NCBI GenBank assembly: GCA_963169745.1
Contig: CAUJCU010000002.1
Span: forward strand, 372,001-436,000
Reading direction: 5' to 3'
Length of the DNA: 64,000 nt
Source: Bacteroidota bacterium
GTDB lineage: Bacteria; Bacteroidota; Bacteroidia; UBA4408
In this document: piece after piece, positions 15,730 through 23,094 of the stretch
How positions within the stretch are numbered: position 1 is the stretch's first letter
Layout: the number at the start of each line of letters is the position of its first letter
Made by a program: the position numbers and the translations under genes
Notes under the pieces: generated by a model
The model's database searches: none
The model's input: only the letters and a program-made list of their open reading frames with translations
Told to the model about the DNA's origin: nothing

Positions 15730-17385
15730 TTGAACGTGGAGAATAAGCCCAAGCCCCAAAATCCTTTTCTGCCTTTATTTTTTGCCTTAGTATTGGTTAT
15801 AGGTATTTTCTTGGGCATACGGTTAGCCCAAAAAAGTCAGCAAAACAAAATTCTTGAAATCTTTTCTAACCGTAACTTTAGCAACAACAAATTAGATGAG
15901 GTTATGAACTACGTACTTCGTGAGTACGTAGATACTTTAAATCAAGACAGCCTAACCGATGAAACTATTGAAGCGCTGCTCAACAGCCTTGACCCTCATT
16001 CGGCTTATATACCTGCCAGTAATTTGGAAGCTACTAACGAGCCCCTAAATGGAAATTTTGAGGGCATTGGGATTGAATTTAATATTTTACATGATACCAT
16101 TTATGTTGTTACAGCCATTCCGGGAGGCCCTTCGGAAAAAGCAGGAATAAGAAGTGGCGATAAAATTATTATTGTTGAAGGAAAAAAAGTAGCCGGTATT
16201 GGAATTACAAATGATATGGTTTTTAAAACATTAAAAGGGAAAGAAGGCTCTATAGTAAACATTGGAATTCTTCGGTTTACTACCAAGCAAATTGAATACT
16301 TTAAGATTACCCGAGAAAAAATTCCAATTCATAGTGTTGATGCTTCGTATATGATGGATAGCCTTACAGGATATATTAAAATAAGCCGTTTTGCCTCCAA
16401 TACATATCACGAATTTAAAGAATCGTTGGCAAAACTGGAACTGCAAGGAATGAAACAAATTATTATTGATTTAAGGGGCAACCCGGGGGGCTTTTTAGAT
16501 GCCGCTATAAGCATTAGTGATGAGTTTTTGACACAGGGAAAAAAGATTGTTTACACACAAGGAAAAAATCGTCCACGAAGAGTTTCTATAGCATCCGGGA
16601 AAGGAAGTTTCGAAACACAACCTCTTGCTATATTAATTGATGAAAACTCGGCTTCGGCCAGCGAAATTGTGGCAGGAGCAATTCAAGACAACGACCGAGG
16701 TATTATTGTTGGGCGTAGGTCTTTTGGGAAAGGGCTGGTTCAAGAGCAAACAGAATTTAAAGATGGGTCGGCTATGCGTTTAACCATAGCCCGATATTAT
16801 ACTCCCTCGGGAAGATCAATTCAAAAACCTTATGAAAAAGGAGAAAAAATTGAATATTATCATGAAGAGTCTTCTCGTTACACCTCGGGTGAATTGGTAG
16901 ATGCTGATAGTATAAAAACAAATAAAAAGCTGGAATATAAAACATTGAGTGGACGTATAGTTTATGGTGGTGGTGGTATTATACCCGATTATTTTGTTCC
17001 GATAGACACTTCGCGTGTTGGTTATTATGTTGCGGAATTAATGTATAAAAATATCATAAATGACTTTGCATTGGAGTATGTAAACAAAAATCGAAATAAC
17101 CTTAAATTCCACAATGCTTTTGATTTCAACAAGAATTACCAAGTAAGCGAAGCACTGCTGCACGAGTTGAACAGCTATGCTTTAAAAAATAAAATTCAGT
17201 CAAAGGCTGCTAACAGTACTAAGGGAATGGATTTGCTGAATACACAGCTAAAAGCGTATATTGCTAAAACTCTTTTTAATCAAGATGCTTGGTATTTAGT
17301 AAAAAACAGCCAAGATGAACTATGTAAGGTTGCCTTACATAAATTAAGAAATAAGCCCTTATTTGAAAATCGTTCAAAAGATTAG
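15730..17385 (+). CDS. C-terminal processing peptidase, S41 family (CtpA/Prc)
   Basis: A 551-residue periplasmic protease anchored by one N-terminal helix (about 13-33). A PDZ domain (about 105-190) precedes the S41 catalytic domain, whose dyad is Ser309 in ENSASASEI and Lys334 in RRSFGKGLVQ. Such peptidases trim C-termini of exported proteins and degrade tagged ones. The start is TTG at 15730 (GTG at 15736 is possible); no ATG fits. The gene follows the dCMP deaminase gene by 14 nt, and ends 7 nt before the stop of the convergent outer membrane gene. Confidence 0.92.
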   Translation: MNVENKPKPQNPFLPLFFALVLVIGIFLGIRLAQKSQQNKILEIFSNRNFSNNKLDEVMNYVLREYVDTLNQDSLTDETIEALLNSLDPHSAYIPASNLEATNEPLNGNFEGIGIEFNILHDTIYVVTAIPGGPSEKAGIRSGDKIIIVEGKKVAGIGITNDMVFKTLKGKEGSIVNIGILRFTTKQIEYFKITREKIPIHSVDASYMMDSLTGYIKISRFASNTYHEFKESLAKLELQGMKQIIIDLRGNPGGFLDAAISISDEFLTQGKKIVYTQGKNRPRRVSIASGKGSFETQPLAILIDENSASASEIVAGAIQDNDRGIIVGRRSFGKGLVQEQTEFKDGSAMRLTIARYYTPSGRSIQKPYEKGEKIEYYHEESSRYTSGELVDADSIKTNKKLEYKTLSGRIVYGGGGIIPDYFVPIDTSRVGYYVAELMYKNIINDFALEYVNKNRNNLKFHNAFDFNKNYQVSEALLHELNSYALKNKIQSKAANSTKGMDLLNTQLKAYIAKTLFNQDAWYLVKNSQDELCKVALHKLRNKPLFENRSKD

Positions 17386-17392
17386 GTAAATG

Positions 17393-18160
17393 TTACAGCC
17401 CTGCTGAGCGACATCCTTTAACCTTCTTTTCTATTTGAAATTTAATTCCTGCTTTTATGCAAATAGTTTTGTTCGTTATTTGAAAAGCTGTTTGGCTTAA
17501 AGCCCTGTCTATGTCATGATCATACCCAATTTCCAATATATACAACCAAGGACGGTGGTATAAAAATTCAAACCCAACACCGGCATACATGCTTAAATGT
17601 ATTGGTTTAAAACCGCTAACGCCATTCTCTGTATAAAGGTACTTGAGTTTGGGCCCTATTAAAAAATAAGGCGTCACATCATACAATTCTTGTCTGAGTT
17701 TAAAAAAATTATTGAAGCAAAAATAATTGGTACTAACCGTATTTCGACTTATTTTACTATTGCTGCCCTCCTGAAAGTATTGCAACTCGGTAATCATACG
17801 CATATAGTCATGCCGCATATATTCTACAAACAAACCTACATGCCCTCCAAATTTATATGATTGATTTTTGTTATAATGTATGCTGTCTAATTGCCATCGC
17901 TGGTTGCTCAAATTGCCTCCCAAGGTAAGCCCAACTCCTTGAAAAAACTGAGCCCTTGCTTTTAAAGGGTATAAAAAGTTTAAGGGTACTATAAACACAA
18001 TAAGCATCAATAGAGGCATGGAAAGAGTATTTTTACTTCTTAAATAGTTTTTTCGATGACGAATTTTTAAAAAATTAATCATTCTTTTGTGTTGTTTGAG
18101 CAATAGTATTGGTAAAAAACAAGAAAAAGTACGATAAATATAATTATTTTCTATAATCAT
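17393..18160 (-). CDS. Outer membrane beta-barrel protein, PorT-like
   Basis: A protein of up to 255 residues. A signal peptide lies around residues 48-72 (PLLMLIVFIVPLNFLY...KARAQ), so an internal ATG at 18082 or 18019 may be the true start. After it come alternating amphipathic strands with aromatic girdle residues (GVGLTLGGNL, GGHVGLFVEY, GPKLKYLY, SMYAGVGFEF), typical of PorT-like outer membrane barrels. No catalytic motif is visible. It is monocistronic and divergent from the NMO-like gene. The specific role is unknown. Confidence 0.65.
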   Translation of the reverse strand: MIIENNYIYRTFSCFLPILLLKQHKRMINFLKIRHRKNYLRSKNTLSMPLLMLIVFIVPLNFLYPLKARAQFFQGVGLTLGGNLSNQRWQLDSIHYNKNQSYKFGGHVGLFVEYMRHDYMRMITELQYFQEGSNSKISRNTVSTNYFCFNNFFKLRQELYDVTPYFLIGPKLKYLYTENGVSGFKPIHLSMYAGVGFEFLYHRPWLYILEIGYDHDIDRALSQTAFQITNKTICIKAGIKFQIEKKVKGCRSAGL

Positions 18161-18204
18161 TGCAGAGTTTGACCTAAATCATAGGAAAAGTCAAGCGCTT
18201 TGAT

Positions 18205-18212
18205 TACTTTTG
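18205..18212 (+). promoter_or_regulatory. Candidate promoter box TACTTTTG
   Basis: TACTTTTG matches TAnnTTTG and stands 21 nt before the ATG of the NMO-like gene at 18234. A TTTG at 18199-18202 is too close to be the paired -33. Confidence 0.5.
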
Positions 18213-18233
18213 TAATTTACATCCTATTTTATA

Positions 18234-20054
18234 ATGGCATCAAACGTACACAAATTTCATATCCCAGTAATGGGAGTATCATATACTATTGACACCCCTA
18301 TTAAGGTAGCCCGGTTTGGAATTTCTTCAGTAGTATCCATAATTGAAGATTCGTTAATTGAGCGTATGCGCGAATACTACTACAATAAAAACAACAAACC
18401 ATTTAAACCTATCACTAAAAATGAAAGTGATTACAGAGCCAAACGCATTACCGACTACCTTAACTTAATGAATCAAATTGTACACGAGCAGTTTGAAAAA
18501 ATAAAATCATTAGCCTTTGAAAAAGGGTCAGAAATTGTTCAGTATTTTGAAATGTTGCCTAATGACAGTAAATTAAAGCAAGCATATCTTTTAATGGCCA
18601 GCACAGAAGATGAAGTACAAAAATTGAAAATGCAGGATGACCTACGTATGCAAATGAAGCCCGGTAGAATTGATGTGAATATTATGGTAAAAGTAGATAA
18701 TAACCGACATACAAAAGATGGCTTAATTATTGAAGACGGCTCAGATGCAGTTACTGCTTTGCGTGGTTATGCTAACAGTAATCTTAAAAACTCAGCCATC
18801 GTTTTTTCAGCCGGTATGAATCCTCGGTTGTATAACTATCTTGAAAAACTGGAAGAATTTATTGCCCAATCTGATAATCCTGAAAGTAAGAAAATTATTA
18901 TTAAAGTAAGTGACTATCGGTCGGCTTTAATTCAAGGAAAATATTTAGCTAAAAAAGGAATTTGGGTATCAGAGTTCAGAGTGGAGTCAGGCTTAAACTG
19001 TGGTGGTCATGCTTTTGCTTCTGATGGTTATTTAATGGGGCCTATTTTGGAAGAATTTAAAGAAAAAAGGGAAGAAATTTGTTTAGAATTATATACATTA
19101 TATTGCAAAGCCCTTGTAGAGAAAGGAAAACCCACACCTGCACAAATGCCTAAATTAAAAATTTCAGCACAAGGGGGTATTGGAACCTGTCAAGAAAATG
19201 AGCTTCTGCTTGATTATTACAACTTAGACTCTACCGGGTGGGGAAGCCCAATGTTACTTGTTCCTGAAGCTACAACTGTTGATGAACAAACACTAGAAAA
19301 ACTTTGTGAGGCCGGTGAACAAGATATTATTCTGAGCAATCATTCTCCATTAGGTGTAAAGTTTAACACACTTCGTTTAGCTTCAAGTGAAAATGAAAAA
19401 CAATTGCGTATTGGTAAAGGTCATCCGGGAAGTCCCTGCCCTGAAAAACTACTTGTTAGCAATACTGAATTTACAAAGGAACCCATTTGTACTGCTTCGC
19501 TTAAGTATCAAAGACTAAAACTTCAGCAAATTAGTGAAATGGAGATAGAAGAAGCAGAACGCAAGAAAATGATTAAGGGTGTTACAGAAAAAGAATGTTT
19601 ATGTGTGGGATTAAGTAATGCTGCTACAACTGTTTATGCACAAAAGCCCTTGCTGCACACAAGCAGTGGAGTAAGTATTTGTCCTGGACCTAATTTGGCC
19701 TACTTCAATAAGGTAGTAAGTTTAAAAGAGATGATTGATCATATATATGGACACACGAATATCTTAAATCAAAGCTATCGTCCGCATTTCTTTATAAAAG
19801 AACTTCAATTGTATATTAATTATTTAAAGGAAGAAATAGCTACGCTAAAAGAAGAACTAGACAAAAAAACAAACAAATATTATTTGGGATTTTGTAACAA
19901 CTTATTAGACGGTATTGCCTATTACAAGCAAAGAGCTGATAAACTTAAAATACCTTCGTTTAATATAGAACGTGAATTAAAAACTGCTGAAAATTATGTA
20001 TTAAAAACCATAGAGCGTTTCAGTATTCCTAGCGTTGAGGTTGTTCTTACATAA
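18234..20054 (+). CDS. Conserved NMO-like TIM-barrel protein with Cys-rich C-terminal part
   Basis: A 606-residue soluble protein without a named function that I can place. Its central part resembles FMN-dependent nitronate monooxygenases. GLNCGGHAF (Cys256, His259) matches their EAGGHRG active-site loop, and ISAQGGIGT (about 310-318) matches the phosphate-binding AGGI loop. The N-terminus (HIPVMGVSYTIDTPIKVARFG) resembles the first strand and loop of that barrel. Five Cys at 402, 419, 455, 457 and 483 (SPCPE, ICTA, ECLCVG, ICPG) could bind a metal or Fe-S cluster. A long helical tail (about 520-600) follows. Comparable proteins are known to me only as hypothetical in Bacteroidota. It has its own promoter and a terminator. 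Confidence 0.6.
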   Translation: MASNVHKFHIPVMGVSYTIDTPIKVARFGISSVVSIIEDSLIERMREYYYNKNNKPFKPITKNESDYRAKRITDYLNLMNQIVHEQFEKIKSLAFEKGSEIVQYFEMLPNDSKLKQAYLLMASTEDEVQKLKMQDDLRMQMKPGRIDVNIMVKVDNNRHTKDGLIIEDGSDAVTALRGYANSNLKNSAIVFSAGMNPRLYNYLEKLEEFIAQSDNPESKKIIIKVSDYRSALIQGKYLAKKGIWVSEFRVESGLNCGGHAFASDGYLMGPILEEFKEKREEICLELYTLYCKALVEKGKPTPAQMPKLKISAQGGIGTCQENELLLDYYNLDSTGWGSPMLLVPEATTVDEQTLEKLCEAGEQDIILSNHSPLGVKFNTLRLASSENEKQLRIGKGHPGSPCPEKLLVSNTEFTKEPICTASLKYQRLKLQQISEMEIEEAERKKMIKGVTEKECLCVGLSNAATTVYAQKPLLHTSSGVSICPGPNLAYFNKVVSLKEMIDHIYGHTNILNQSYRPHFFIKELQLYINYLKEEIATLKEELDKKTNKYYLGFCNNLLDGIAYYKQRADKLKIPSFNIERELKTAENYVLKTIERFSIPSVEVVLT

Positions 20055-20091
20055 TTGATATAATTACGTAAAAGTTTAATCAATCGAGATA

Positions 20092-20128
20092 AAAAAAATG
20101 AGGTAGAAAAATTCTACCCCATTTTTTT
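20092..20128. terminator. Bidirectional terminator between NMO-like gene and azurin operon
   Basis: Arms at 20092-20108 and 20112-20128 (AAAAAAATG-A-GGTAGAA against TTCTACC-C-CATTTTTT) pair with one mismatch and a 3-nt loop. The A-run on one side and the T-run on the other let it serve both convergent transcripts. Confidence 0.8.
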
Positions 20129-20147
20129 ATGTGTTCAAAAAACTATA

Positions 20148-20666
20148 CTATTCTACAATAAAATGTCCTTTCATCATTGCTGAGTGACCTGGGAATGAAC
20201 ATAAAAATTCATAAGTACCTTTTGCAGGAGCAGTAAACTCTACAACTGCAGTTTCGCCTCCACCAATGGTTTTGGTATGCGCAATTACTTCACCTTCTTT
20301 TCCTTTTGGTATATAATCATTGTCTTTGGCATCAATTGCAGCAGCAGCAAAAGCTGCTAAATCAACACCTTGGTTTAATAATACAAAATTATGCCCCATA
20401 GCAACTGCTGGTGCTTTTCCGGAGTGAGTTAGAGTTAATTTTACGTTTGAACCTTCTTTTACGGTAATTTCTGTTTTATCAAACTTCATGTCATCACCGC
20501 CACTAATGGCCACCTCAACAGTTTCGCCAGCAGGTGTTGCTGCTGCTTCAGGAGCTGCTTCTTCTGTTGCTGGTGCAGCAGTTTCAGTACTTTCAGGTTT
20601 TGGGTCATTGTTACAAGCCGCAAAAATCATAGCTGTAGCGGCAAATGTTAGAATTGATTTTTTCAT
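20148..20666 (-). CDS. Azurin-type cupredoxin lipoprotein
   Basis: A 172-residue blue copper protein. The signal peptide ends in a lipobox (IFAAC, Cys18), so it should be membrane-anchored. An Ala/Pro/Glu-rich linker (about 25-47) leads to the azurin domain. Copper ligands match azurin: His92 (AMGHNF), Cys156, His161 and Met165 (FLCSFPGHSAMMKG). Azurins donate electrons to nitrite and NO reductases or peroxidases. It is last in the leftward Rrf2-methyltransferase-RIC-azurin operon, 38 nt behind RIC. With the CuA oxidase/NOR at 1476-3576 it could form one electron path, which is inference. Confidence 0.92.
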   Translation of the reverse strand: MKKSILTFAATAMIFAACNNDPKPESTETAAPATEEAAPEAAATPAGETVEVAISGGDDMKFDKTEITVKEGSNVKLTLTHSGKAPAVAMGHNFVLLNQGVDLAAFAAAAIDAKDNDYIPKGKEGEVIAHTKTIGGGETAVVEFTAPAKGTYEFLCSFPGHSAMMKGHFIVE

Positions 20667-20704
20667 TTGTTTAATTGTTTTTGTTTGTGTTTGTGATTAT
20701 TAAG

Positions 20705-21433
20705 TTAAGGTGTTGTTATTAAATTTTTTTCAAAAGTAATTGATTTTGGGAACAAAATGTTATTTTCTAAATGAATATGTAAATGTAAGTCATCTTCAAA
20801 CTCTTTTAACATAGCTAAAGTTACCCTATAGGTGTTGCAACCATCCTCAGGAGGTGTATAATTATGAGTTAACGAAGCAATAGTACGAAAGCGCTCTCCT
20901 TCCGTATCATGTTCGTGCATCATAGCTGCTATGGGGTTTTTAACGGAGCCAAATGATGCATTTACATTTGTTTTATTCATTTCAGCCTGAACCATTTTGC
21001 GAATGTATGGAAATAAAATTAATTCTTCCTTTTTCATATGTTGCGCTAATTCGCCAGCCGATTCTTTAAAAAGAACACCTACTTGTTCCAATTCAGGATG
21101 ACGCCCCCCATGAACTCGAATAATTTTTTCTAAAAAAGGAAGTATTTCCTGCGTTTTTGTTTCTACGTAACGATGATGTTTTTTTTCAATATAATCTGCC
21201 AGCAAATCTAATGGCCATGAACTATAATCAGTGGCTGAATTATTGTTTTGAGTAAATGCTTCCTTTAAGTTGCTTACCAATTGTTCGGCATCTATTCCCG
21301 ATTCATTGCAGGCATCAGAAATACTACGATTTCCTTGGCAACAAAAATCAATTCCGTTTTTCTTAAAAACTGTGGCTGCTCGGTAGTCTTTGGCTACCAA
21401 CTCCCCAATCATATCATTCTTTGTAATTTCCAT
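20705..21433 (-). CDS. RIC (ScdA/YtfE) iron-sulfur cluster repair protein
   Basis: A 242-residue di-iron protein. The N-terminal ScdA domain (about 1-55) has Cys31-Cys32 in DFCCQGNR; the hemerythrin-like domain (about 80-240) has the His and Glu ligands, ending in FEDDLHLHIHLENNILFP. These proteins repair Fe-S clusters and release NO from dinitrosyl iron. The ATG at 21433 is chosen because it begins at the family motif MEITKNDMIGELVA; the frame is open 13 codons further, overlapping the methyltransferase gene. Its HHE end is nearly the same as that of the fusion at 3799-5292, so the two are paralogues. It is in the Rrf2-led operon. Confidence 0.92.
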   Translation of the reverse strand: MEITKNDMIGELVAKDYRAATVFKKNGIDFCCQGNRSISDACNESGIDAEQLVSNLKEAFTQNNNSATDYSSWPLDLLADYIEKKHHRYVETKTQEILPFLEKIIRVHGGRHPELEQVGVLFKESAGELAQHMKKEELILFPYIRKMVQAEMNKTNVNASFGSVKNPIAAMMHEHDTEGERFRTIASLTHNYTPPEDGCNTYRVTLAMLKEFEDDLHLHIHLENNILFPKSITFEKNLITTP

Positions 21434-21455
21434 AATTAAATAAATTAAATTAGTA

Positions 21456-22226
21456 TTAAATTTTTTCGGCAATTATTACGATAGCGTTCATTTGTTTTTC
21501 ATATTTCTGAAAAGTGCTGCGCATCTCAAAAACACGCTTTCTTGCTTGAGGTTGGGTAAAAATATTATATCCAATTTTAAGTGTTCTTAAAAATCCTTCG
21601 TCATCAATTATACGATTCAGTTTAAGCAGGTGCATTTTATTCGTAAAAATTTTTCTTACTTTAAAACCTTCCTTTTCAATGAGTTTCTTCCACTCCTCTT
21701 GGGTTAATGGCCGAGCATTTACTTTAATTGACAATGCAAGGTCTTTTTGAATATTACTTTTTACATTTTCATCTACATCAGTAAGCCCCAATTCATGAAT
21801 AGCATAAACTCCACCCTTTTTTAAGATACGGTGTGCCTTTCTAATAATTTCTGACTTTCGGTGATCGGCATGCATGGTTAGCATAGCTTCTCCATAAACT
21901 TTTTCTTTAGAGTTATCCTCAAGGCCAGTTTCAGAGGCATTCCCAAGTAAAAACTTGATGTTATTCCCTTTTATTTGTGCCTTTAATAATTTCACCGCAT
22001 CTTCATCAGCATCTACACCAACGTAAGTTTTAGGATGGGCATTCAAGGTCAAAGAAGCGGTGTACCCCAATCCTGGGGCGAACTCTACTATATTGTCTTG
22101 AGTGTTTATCTCTAAAGCATCTACAAGTTTTTGTGTAAGTTCTTTACCGCCAGGTCTAAGAACTCGTTTTCCCATTTTTGCTAAAATCCAATGTCCTTGT
22201 GCTTTTGTAAAATCTTCTGTGTTCAT
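21456..22226 (-). CDS. SAM-dependent class I methyltransferase
   Basis: A 256-residue protein with the Rossmann methyltransferase core: motif I VEFAPGLGYTASL, then VGVDADEDAV and FLLGNAS. The ATG at 22226 is preferred over a TTG at 22238. The substrate cannot be read from the sequence. It lies between the Rrf2 gene and RIC in one leftward operon (37-nt gap upstream, 22 nt to RIC), so it may act under NO stress. A UbiE-like or small-molecule methyltransferase is the best family-level guess. Confidence 0.75.
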   Translation of the reverse strand: MNTEDFTKAQGHWILAKMGKRVLRPGGKELTQKLVDALEINTQDNIVEFAPGLGYTASLTLNAHPKTYVGVDADEDAVKLLKAQIKGNNIKFLLGNASETGLEDNSKEKVYGEAMLTMHADHRKSEIIRKAHRILKKGGVYAIHELGLTDVDENVKSNIQKDLALSIKVNARPLTQEEWKKLIEKEGFKVRKIFTNKMHLLKLNRIIDDEGFLRTLKIGYNIFTQPQARKRVFEMRSTFQKYEKQMNAIVIIAEKI

Positions 22227-22263
22227 CTCTTTAAACAATTAGGTATGCTATTCTATTTTTTTA

Positions 22264-22716
22264 CTATGAAGCAATTCTGTCTTTTCTTACTAATATTGAT
22301 TCTCCTGAATTAAATTTTGTGGCCAACTCAAAAATGGTAGTTGTCTCCAACATCTTTTTTAACTCTTCTCTAATCTGTACAAAATTTTCATGCATAGGGC
22401 AGGGTTCTTGTGCATTACATTCCGTTAGTCCCAAGGCACAACCATTGTAAATAGAATCTCCATCAATAGCAAAAACAATTTCACTAATTTTAATTTCTTT
22501 CATTCTTTTTATTTCAATATCAAAGCCACCATAAGGGCCTTTTAAAGAATTAATGATATTGAATTTGGTAAGTGTGCCTAAAATCTTGGCTGTAAAGGCA
22601 CGTGGTGATCCTGCTTTTTCTGCTATATCATCAATTTTTATACGTTTCCCTTCTAAAGATTGTGAAGCAATATAGATAACTGCTTTAAGACCGTATTCGC
22701 ATGATTTTGAAAACAT
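22264..22716 (-). CDS. Rrf2-family regulator with 3-Cys Fe-S motif (NO-responsive candidate)
   Basis: A 150-residue Rrf2 protein starting at ATG 22716 (MFSKSCEYGLKAV), the normal family start; a TTG at 22734 is in frame but unlikely. The winged helix covers about 28-60, with NSLKGPYGGF at its end. Cys93, Cys100 and Cys106 keep the C-x6-C-x5-C spacing of the paralogue at 7831-8259. It heads the leftward methyltransferase-RIC-azurin operon. Its promoter is overlapped by an AAGAT...ATCTT inverted repeat, consistent with autoregulation. NsrR/IscR-like cluster sensing is inferred from the Cys motif. Confidence 0.88.
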   Translation of the reverse strand: MFSKSCEYGLKAVIYIASQSLEGKRIKIDDIAEKAGSPRAFTAKILGTLTKFNIINSLKGPYGGFDIEIKRMKEIKISEIVFAIDGDSIYNGCALGLTECNAQEPCPMHENFVQIREELKKMLETTTIFELATKFNSGESILVRKDRIAS

Positions 22717-22744
22717 ATTTTCAATTTGGCGCAACGAAAGTAGG

Positions 22745-22774
22745 AAGATTTATTATTTCAGACAAATTTATCTT
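22745..22774. promoter_or_regulatory. Candidate Rrf2 operator over promoter TAAATTTG
   Basis: AAGAT at 22745-22749 and ATCTT at 22770-22774 form an inverted repeat; extended to 10 bases, the arms match at 8 positions (AAGATTTATT against AAGATAAATT). The minus-strand box TAAATTTG (22763-22770) lies inside, about 47 nt before the Rrf2 start. NsrR sites of other phyla also have AAGAT half-sites, but with a shorter overall span. Confidence 0.45.
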
Positions 22775-23068
22775 AATATAAGTTTTAAAATAACATTCCT
22801 GACCATTGGAATGAACTTCAATTTTACAAATCATTTATTTTATAACAAATAGATAATCATTTGTATATCATTATTTTATAAAATTTATAAAAATAAAAAA
22901 GAGGCGTTTTTTAATAATATATGTTCTTAAAAATGCACTTCTATTTGGCAATAATTAACAGCTCTTATGTACTCATTTTGATGTGCTTTTATCAATTATC
23001 TTAGATAAAAATCAAAGCCTTAACCATAACTTAATAATGAGATAAACTACTTAACATTGTGTAATTGT

Positions 23069-23076
23069 TACCTTTG
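23069..23076 (+). promoter_or_regulatory. Candidate rnr promoter box TACCTTTG
   Basis: TACCTTTG matches TAnnTTTG, 18 nt before the ATG at 23095, giving a very short leader. Confidence 0.5.
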
Positions 23077-23094
23077 TTTAACTAAAATAGTTGA

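Larger units (their letters stand above)
22717..23094. other. 378-nt divergent intergenic region
   Basis: It separates the leftward Rrf2 operon from rnr and holds no ORF of note. Besides the operator-like repeat at 22745-22774 it contains ACAAAT-N8-ATTTGT (22845-22864) and a perfect 9-1-9 palindrome, TTTTATAAA-A-TTTATAAAA (22874-22892). The rnr promoter box TACCTTTG is at 23069-23076. The two extra palindromes are very AT-rich. Confidence 0.6.

Noticed and set aside
22874-22892. 9-1-9 palindrome upstream of rnr as a regulator site
   Set aside because: It is almost purely A and T and not positioned over a promoter, so chance is a fair explanation; kept only in the intergenic description.
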